A stretch of DNA of 10,507 nt from positions 1-10,507 of the forward strand of contig JBFWYO010000121.1 of NCBI GenBank assembly GCA_050186335.1, written 5' to 3'. How positions within the stretch are numbered: the stretch's first letter is position 1; each line of letters begins with the position of its first letter. Source of the stretch: JBFWYO01 sp050186335. GTDB lineage: Bacteria; Pseudomonadota; Alphaproteobacteria; Bin65. The position numbers and the translations under genes are program-made. The notes below the pieces were generated by a model. It did not search any database and was not told the DNA's origin. It saw only the letters and a program-made list of their open reading frames with translations. Positions 6,529-10,507 of this stretch are shown here, piece by piece.

Positions 6529-7248
6529 CTAATCCTCGCTGTCGCCCTGCACCAGTTCCTCGAGCCGCTCCAGGTTGGTGAACACCAGCCCATGCTGGCG
6601 CTTCCTGGCGACCTTCATGCGGCTCAGGCGGCCGATCGCGCGCGCCACGGTCTCGCGCGTCGTCCCGGCGCGGCTGGCAAGATCGGTATGCACCGGCAGC
6701 GGGTCGATGGCGCCGCCGCCGTCCGGCGTTTGATGCTGCTGGGCCAGGCGCAGCAATTCGGCGTAGACCCGGCTGTAGGCGCCGCGCGTGCTCAAATCCA
6801 TGATCCGGTCGGTCGAACCGCGGATGATCTGGACCAGGCGCTCCATGATGGCGAGGCCGAACTCCGGATGATCGGCGGCGATGCGCCGGAACGTCTCGGG
6901 CGGCAGCGAGGCGACGGTGGTTTCGTTGAGCGCGATCACGGTCGCCGAGCGCGGCTTGCCGTCGATCGCCGCCATTTCGCCGAAGAAGCCGCCCTCGGTA
7001 ATGTCGTCGTAGCTGACCTCGCGCCCGGAATACGAATAATTCACCACGCGCACCGCGCCGCGCACGATGAAATAGACGTCGCGCGAATCCGAATCGCGGT
7101 CGATGATCTGCTCGTGGTCCTTGAAATCGCGCCAGTTGCACCGACGCGCCAATTCGTCGCGTTCGGCGGACGTCAGCGACGCCAGGATCTTCACGCCATC
7201 CAGGCTGCGCGACGAATGCGGGGCGCACGGGGCGGTCTTCTTGTTCAT
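6529..7248 (-). CDS. Crp/Fnr family transcription regulator (239 aa)
   Basis: This regulator has an N-terminal cyclic-nucleotide-binding beta barrel (about 19-125), a long dimer helix (about 128-155) and a C-terminal winged helix-turn-helix (about 158-225). The phosphate-binding cassette GFFGEMAAIDGKPRSATV (87-104) keeps E91, R100 and S101, the equivalents of E. coli CRP cAMP contacts, so nucleotide binding is likely. The recognition helix TTRETVARAIGRL (197-209) contains RETVAR, very close to the RETVGR of CRP, which predicts TGTGA-like half-sites. There is no FNR cysteine cluster (only C8 and C38). The start at 7248 (MNKKTAPCAP) is 10 bases after the cupin stop; the frame runs open to 7458 without support. 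It lies between the cupin and grxC genes and may control this operon or act more widely. Confidence 0.9.
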   Translation of the reverse strand: MNKKTAPCAPHSSRSLDGVKILASLTSAERDELARRCNWRDFKDHEQIIDRDSDSRDVYFIVRGAVRVVNYSYSGREVSYDDITEGGFFGEMAAIDGKPRSATVIALNETTVASLPPETFRRIAADHPEFGLAIMERLVQIIRGSTDRIMDLSTRGAYSRVYAELLRLAQQHQTPDGGGAIDPLPVHTDLASRAGTTRETVARAIGRLSRMKVARKRQHGLVFTNLERLEELVQGDSED

Positions 7249-7258
7249 GTCCGGTCGC

Positions 7259-7627
7259 TCATCTCGGTGCGGCGCTCGCTTCTCGTTCGCCGCCGGTGGG
7301 CCCTTGGAGGACCGCCCAGGCGGCGAAATCGTCGGTGAAGTTCTCGAAACGATGCCCGATGCCGGCGGGTACGGACAGCACGTCGCCGGTTTGAAACTGG
7401 TGTCGAGCGCCGTTGTTAAAGAACGTCCCGCGGCCGCTGGCAACGACATAAATTTCATCCTGCCCGTGCCGTGTTTGGGGGTCGGATTCGCACGGCGCGT
7501 GGCAGCGCACCAGCATGGTCCGATGCGCCAGCACGCGCGCCGAGCGTTCGCCGGGCCATATCGGCGTTGCGCGTGCCTGGGCGATCGAAGCGTGGTGCCG
7601 GTCGAGGCCGGCCGCGGCTTCCGTCAT
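7259..7627 (-). CDS. Small single-domain cupin protein (122 aa)
   Basis: This is a short soluble protein with one cupin beta-barrel. The first cupin motif is RHGQDEIYVVASGRG (53-67), in which H54, Q56 and E58 stand where H-x-H and Glu usually do, so one metal-binding His is replaced by Gln. The second motif is GDVLSVPAGIGHRFENF (81-97), with G81, P87, G89, H92 and N96 as expected. Such proteins may be enzymes, sensors or metal and small-ligand binders, and the function is not readable here. The ATG at 7627 overlaps the comF stop as ATGA (7627-7624), implying translational coupling, and the stop lies 10 bases before the Crp/Fnr start. It may sense a ligand on behalf of the regulator, but that is speculation. 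Confidence 0.85.
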   Translation of the reverse strand: MTEAAAGLDRHHASIAQARATPIWPGERSARVLAHRTMLVRCHAPCESDPQTRHGQDEIYVVASGRGTFFNNGARHQFQTGDVLSVPAGIGHRFENFTDDFAAWAVLQGPTGGEREASAAPR

Positions 7628-8400
7628 GGTGCCGAAATGCCTCCTTCGTCGATGCGCGAAACCCGCGCCAACGCGAGCAGATTGACCGATTTCGCGCCCG
7701 CTTTGAATAGGCTTCGGGCGCATGCTGCGGCGGTCGCGCCCGTCGTCATGACGTCGTCGATCAGCAGCACGCCACGGCCCGCCACCGCGGCGCGCTGGCG
7801 CAGCGGTACGGCAAACGCGCCCGCGACATATCGCGCCCGCGCGGCGCGGCCGAAGCCGCCTTGCGATTCGGTCGCGCGCGTACGCACGAGCGCCAGCGGC
7901 GCGTAATGGCGGTCGCTCGCCTTGGCGATTGCGCGCGCCAGCTCGGCGGCCTGGTTGTAGCGGCGCAGCACGAGGCGCCGCCAATGCAGCGGTACGGGGA
8001 CGATGACGTCGCAATTGTCGATCAGGTCGCCGCCCGCGCGCGCCATCCAGACCGCGAAGGCGCGGCAGGCGTGCAGCCGATCGCCGTGCTTGAAACCGAG
8101 GATTAGCTTTTTGCTTTCGTCGTCGTAGCGCAGGGCGGCGCGCGCCGGGGCGAACGCCGGCAATGCGCGCGCGCATTCGCCGCACAATTTGTCGGCCGCG
8201 CCCTCGAATTCGAACGGCAGGCCGCAGCCGGCGCAGAACGGCGGCGCGATGAAGCGCAGCTTGTTCCAGCATTCGGCGCACACTGCGCCGGCGCCGCCCA
8301 ATTCGGTGCCGCAGGCAAGGCATAGTTGCGGCAACAACAAGTCAGCCACGCCGCCGAGGAGGCGGCGCGTCCGGCCGAAACTCGGAAGCGGCGTCGCCAT
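7624..8400 (-). CDS. comF: ComF family phosphoribosyltransferase-like protein (258 aa)
   Basis: ComF proteins act in natural transformation or DNA uptake in some bacteria, but their biochemical role in Proteobacteria is unsettled. The N-terminus carries the double zinc-finger typical of the family: C27-x2-C30 with C41-x2-C44, and C56-x2-C59 with C73-x2-C76. The C-terminal phosphoribosyltransferase-like domain includes DVIVPVPLHWRR (131-142), LRRYNQAAELARAIA (145-159) and the PRPP loop GVLLIDDVMTTGAT (210-223). The start at 8400 (MATPLPSFGR) is chosen because a GGGGGAG site lies about 7 bases upstream; the frame is open well beyond this without family similarity. It heads the minus-strand run comF, cupin, regulator, grxC, amidase and is divergent from the secreted protein gene at 8548. 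Confidence 0.92.
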   Translation of the reverse strand: MATPLPSFGRTRRLLGGVADLLLPQLCLACGTELGGAGAVCAECWNKLRFIAPPFCAGCGLPFEFEGAADKLCGECARALPAFAPARAALRYDDESKKLILGFKHGDRLHACRAFAVWMARAGGDLIDNCDVIVPVPLHWRRLVLRRYNQAAELARAIAKASDRHYAPLALVRTRATESQGGFGRAARARYVAGAFAVPLRQRAAVAGRGVLLIDDVMTTGATAAACARSLFKAGAKSVNLLALARVSRIDEGGISAP

Positions 8401-8493
8401 GGCGCAACTCCCCCGGCGACCCTGGCAATCGCAACCCTCGTGCCGTGTCGCGCCGCCATGATAGCAACTCGGGACATAATTGCCACGCGGACT

Positions 8494-8535
8494 GCGACAC
8501 GGCGACGCGGCGACACGGCGGGTGGCGACACGGCG
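8494..8535. repeat. Three direct copies of GCGACACGGCG in divergent promoter region
   Basis: Exact copies of the 11-mer lie at 8494-8504, 8510-8520 and 8525-8535, a spacing of 16 and 15 bases, within the 147-base gap between the comF start and the secreted-protein start at 8548. They could be protein-binding sites or simple low-complexity expansion of GC-rich DNA. Further into the gap, AT-rich pieces at 8458-8480 (ATGATA, CATAAT) are the likeliest -10 regions for the two divergent genes, but I find no convincing -35 partners. Confidence 0.6.
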
Positions 8536-8547
8536 GGCGGCAACGGA

Positions 8548-9213
8548 ATGAGCGGCACAGGAGCGGCGGCGTCGAAGCGATTTATCCTTGGTGCCGGCGC
8601 GGCGTGCGGCGCCATCTTGCTCGGAATCGCCGCGTGGGCCGGACAACCGGTCGAATTCCGGCCGCCGCCTGACGGACTCGCGATCACCTACGACGATGGG
8701 CGGACCTATACGTTCGGTCCGACGGTCGACCGGCTGACCGAATACACGGTTGCCGGGCCGGACCTGCCAAAGCGGTTCGCCAACATGCCGCGCGATGTTT
8801 TCTTCTTCGCCGGCGAGCAGACCGAGCATTATCGCTACGGCTACGATTACACGTTCGAGCGCGGTCAATCGATCTGGCCGCTCGACGACAAGAAAGTTTT
8901 GCGCGCGACCTACACCTACTCGATCGACGGCGCGCCGGCCGGCACCGGCACGTTGACCGTTGCCGCCGGCTCGCCCGAGACGACCGTCACACCGGCCGGC
9001 GCCTTCGCGGTGCGCCGCGTGATGGCCGAGTATGAGTCGCGATCGTGGCGCGGCGAGCGGGTCAACGGCACCGCGGTGTGTCTCTATGCGCCCGCGGTCG
9101 GCTATTGCATCGGGCTTGGCGCGATGGAGTTCGGCAAGCCGCTGCGCATCGCTCTCGCGACCAAGATCGTTGCGCCGTCCGGCCGCGGGGGCGGCGATCC
9201 GAAACGCCGATAG
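8548..9213 (+). CDS. Predicted secreted or membrane-anchored protein of unknown function, paralog 1 (221 aa)
   Basis: The N-terminus (MSGTGAAASKRFILGAGAAC, then a hydrophobic stretch to A31) is a signal peptide or single anchor, so the bulk is periplasmic. The rest looks beta-rich, with GLAITYDDGRTYTFG (43-57), NMPRDVFFFAG (79-89), SIWPLDDKKVLRATYTYSID (108-127) and TPAGAF (148-153). Two cysteines (C178, C187) near the end could form a disulfide. These blocks recur, in the same order, in the gene at 9353, so the two are paralogs. I do not recognise a named domain. The start at 8548 has only a weak ribosome site; the same frame is open back to 8326, and the extra codons are the low-complexity repeat region, so the signal-peptide start is preferred. 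It is transcribed away from comF. Confidence 0.72.
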   Translation: MSGTGAAASKRFILGAGAACGAILLGIAAWAGQPVEFRPPPDGLAITYDDGRTYTFGPTVDRLTEYTVAGPDLPKRFANMPRDVFFFAGEQTEHYRYGYDYTFERGQSIWPLDDKKVLRATYTYSIDGAPAGTGTLTVAAGSPETTVTPAGAFAVRRVMAEYESRSWRGERVNGTAVCLYAPAVGYCIGLGAMEFGKPLRIALATKIVAPSGRGGGDPKRR

Positions 9214-9242
9214 ATCGGCACTCGGCACGCCGTCGGCATGCG

Positions 9243-9273
9243 TGCGCGCCAAGTCGTGCCTGCGTGGCGCGCA
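9243..9273. other. Perfect 8-bp inverted repeat between the two paralogs
   Basis: TGCGCGCC (9243-9250) and GGCGCGCA (9266-9273) are exact reverse complements with a 15-base loop, 29 bases after the stop at 9213. The following sequence is AAAATTGTCT rather than a T run, so a rho-independent terminator is not convincing. It may be an RNA hairpin that stabilises the upstream message, or a binding site. Confidence 0.4.
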
Positions 9274-9352
9274 AAATTGTCTAGGTTCCCAGCGGCGTTG
9301 CCATCGCTATGATGCACTTCGAAAGGCGCCCTGTCGGGTGAGGAGTAATTTC

Positions 9353-9985
9353 ATGCGCGCGCACGCCGCGAAAATTTTCGGCGTTTGGCTGACATTGGCG
9401 GCTGCGTTCGGCTGGCCCGCGGCAGGGCAGGAACTGGCGCCGTTCAACGCGCCGCGGCCGGGCCTCGCGATCGACTTCAGCGACGGGCTGCGCATGGTCT
9501 ATCGGTCGACCGAAGGCAGCCGAACGACGGCGCTTGTCACTTATCCAGGGGATACAATTCCGTACCCGAACGTCATGCAGGATGTGTTCTGGTTTGCGCA
9601 ACGCCGATCCGAGCGCAACGAGCTCGGATTCAACGTCCGCCTGTCGGGCAACGCATCGGTTTGGCCATTGCAGATTGCGAAGCGGGTCGACTACACCTAC
9701 GACATTCTTGTTGCGGGCAAGCCGACGGGCCGCGGCAAGGGCGTGCTCCGCGTGCTCGGCATCGAACGCATCAACGTGCCGGCGGGTGCCTTCTCGTCCT
9801 GGTTGGTGGAAACCGACGCGGAATCGGTATTCGACGATCAGCGGCGGGTGCGCGCGATCCAGCGCTATTGGTACGTGGCCGACCTCGGCACGTATGTCAT
9901 GGTCGAGCGCACCATTATCGAACAAGGCAAGCGCAGCGAGCCGCAAACGAGTTACGCCACGCGCATTCAACAATCCAATCAGTGA
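9353..9985 (+). CDS. Predicted periplasmic protein of unknown function, paralog 2 (210 aa)
   Basis: A clear signal peptide (residues 1-25: basic start, hydrophobic core, WPAAG before QE) marks an exported protein. The mature part parallels the gene at 8548: GLAIDFSDGLRMVYRS (37-52), NVMQDVFWFAQRRSERNELG (73-92), SVWPLQIAKRVDYTYDILVA (102-121), GKPTGRG (122-128) and VPAGAF (142-147). No cysteine is present in the mature part. The VPAGAF-then-strand pattern is common in beta-barrel-like bacterial envelope proteins such as DUF3108-type families, but I cannot assign a family. The start at 9353 is fixed by AGGAG (9341-9345) 7 bases upstream and by the signal peptide. A TATGAT at 9308-9313 could be a -10 element. 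The SDR gene begins 13 bases after the stop, so the two are probably co-transcribed. Confidence 0.85.
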   Translation: MRAHAAKIFGVWLTLAAAFGWPAAGQELAPFNAPRPGLAIDFSDGLRMVYRSTEGSRTTALVTYPGDTIPYPNVMQDVFWFAQRRSERNELGFNVRLSGNASVWPLQIAKRVDYTYDILVAGKPTGRGKGVLRVLGIERINVPAGAFSSWLVETDAESVFDDQRRVRAIQRYWYVADLGTYVMVERTIIEQGKRSEPQTSYATRIQQSNQ

Positions 9986-9998
9986 TCGGGGAGAGAAA

Positions 9999-10507
9999 AT
10001 GAACCTTCAGGGCAAGACCGTCATCGTCACCGGCGCCGCGCGCGGCATCGGCCAGCGCTATGCCATGCGCATGGCCGAAATCGGCATGAACGTGATCGCG
10101 GCCGACAAGGCCGATTGTTCGGAAACGGTCAAGAAATGCTACGGCAGCGGCAAGGCGATCGCCTGCACCGTCGACGTGGCCGACATGGCGTCAGTGCAGA
10201 AGATGGTCGACCTCGCGGTCGAGAAGCTCGGCAAGATTCATGTGCTGGTCAACAACGCCGCCCTGTATGGCGGCCTGAAGGGCGGGCGGATCGAGCAATT
10301 GTCCGAAGCCGAGTGGGACGCGTGCATGGCAGTCAACGTCAAGGGCGTGTGGAACTGCTCGAAAGCGGTGATCCCGATCATGCGCAAGCAGGGCGGCGGC
10401 AGCATCGTCAACATCGCCTCGCTCGCGGCGGTGCGCGGACTGCCGTACTCGCTGCACTACGCCACGTCCAAGGGGGCGGTCATCGCGATGACGCGCTCGA
10501 TGGCGCG
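9999..10507 (+). CDS. Short-chain dehydrogenase/reductase (SDR), 3' truncated
   Basis: This is a classical SDR oxidoreductase with 169 codons visible before the window ends; such enzymes are normally about 250 aa. The Rossmann cofactor site TGAARGIG (11-18) is intact, and D36 after the second strand favours NAD(H) over NADP(H). NNAA (85-88) stands for the usual NNAG. The catalytic set is N113 (in VNVKGVW, 112-118), S141 (IVNIAS, 136-141), Y154 and K158 (YATSK). The start follows a good GGGGAGA site (9988-9994) and lies 13 bases after the periplasmic-protein stop. The substrate, an alcohol, ketone or 3-oxoacyl compound, cannot be told from the sequence. Confidence 0.93.
   Translation, partial: MNLQGKTVIVTGAARGIGQRYAMRMAEIGMNVIAADKADCSETVKKCYGSGKAIACTVDVADMASVQKMVDLAVEKLGKIHVLVNNAALYGGLKGGRIEQLSEAEWDACMAVNVKGVWNCSKAVIPIMRKQGGGSIVNIASLAAVRGLPYSLHYATSKGAVIAMTRSMA

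Noticed and set aside
6592..7338. Plus-strand 248-codon open frame antisense to the Crp/Fnr gene
   Set aside because: It is a frame shadow of the regulator, with no recognisable domain.
8401..9252. Extension of the comF frame upstream of 8400
   Set aside because: It lies antisense to the secreted paralog and has no similarity to ComF; the ATG at 8400 has a good ribosome site.
9032..9352. Upstream extension of paralog 2 into the end of paralog 1
   Set aside because: The signal peptide and AGGAG site both place the start at 9353.

Overview
The window reads as a piece of chromosome from a high-GC Gram-negative bacterium, most likely an alphaproteobacterium. The reasons are the uniformly GC-rich coding sequence, a comF / grxC / nitrilase group on one strand that I associate with alphaproteobacterial genomes, and an ArnT-like glycosyltransferase beside PAP2 phosphatases as in lipid A remodelling. 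This assignment is inference, because no rRNA or tRNA is present. I see no insertion sequence, phage gene, CRISPR array or tRNA. The window is almost fully coding, with no non-coding gap above about 155 bases.

Region 1 (1-4705, plus strand) looks like one transcription unit. It holds the 3' part of a GT39/ArnT-like membrane glycosyltransferase, a 504-aa protein carrying two complete-looking PAP2 phosphatase domains in tandem, a six-helix membrane protein of unknown function, and a double-hotdog MaoC/HTD2-type acyl-CoA hydratase. Two of the three junctions are 4-base ATGA overlaps. The first two genes suggest envelope lipid (lipid A or polyprenyl phosphate) modification. The role of the other two is open.

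Region 2 (4706-5167, minus strand) is a DoxX-family gene that meets the hydratase tail to tail with no intergenic base. Its frame is interrupted by one in-frame TAA at about mid-length, so it is a recent pseudogene, a truncated gene or a sequence error.

Region 3 (5321-8400, minus strand) runs comF, cupin, Crp/Fnr regulator, grxC, Nit1-type amidase in transcription order. The Grx and Nit1 proteins both relate to glutathione. The cupin and regulator lie between comF and grxC, and a 21-bp interrupted palindrome sits in an AT-rich patch just before grxC, which suggests separate control of grxC-nit.

Region 4 (8401-10507, plus strand) diverges from comF. It contains two diverged paralogous secreted or envelope proteins of unknown function, followed 13 bases later by an NAD-type short-chain dehydrogenase that runs off the window. 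Short 11-bp direct repeats lie in the divergent promoter region, and a perfect 8-bp inverted repeat lies between the two paralogs.

The best candidates for something new are the dual-PAP2 fusion coupled to a GT39 enzyme, the secreted paralog pair, and the palindrome plus regulator arrangement at grxC. I see no clear evidence for a wholly new system.
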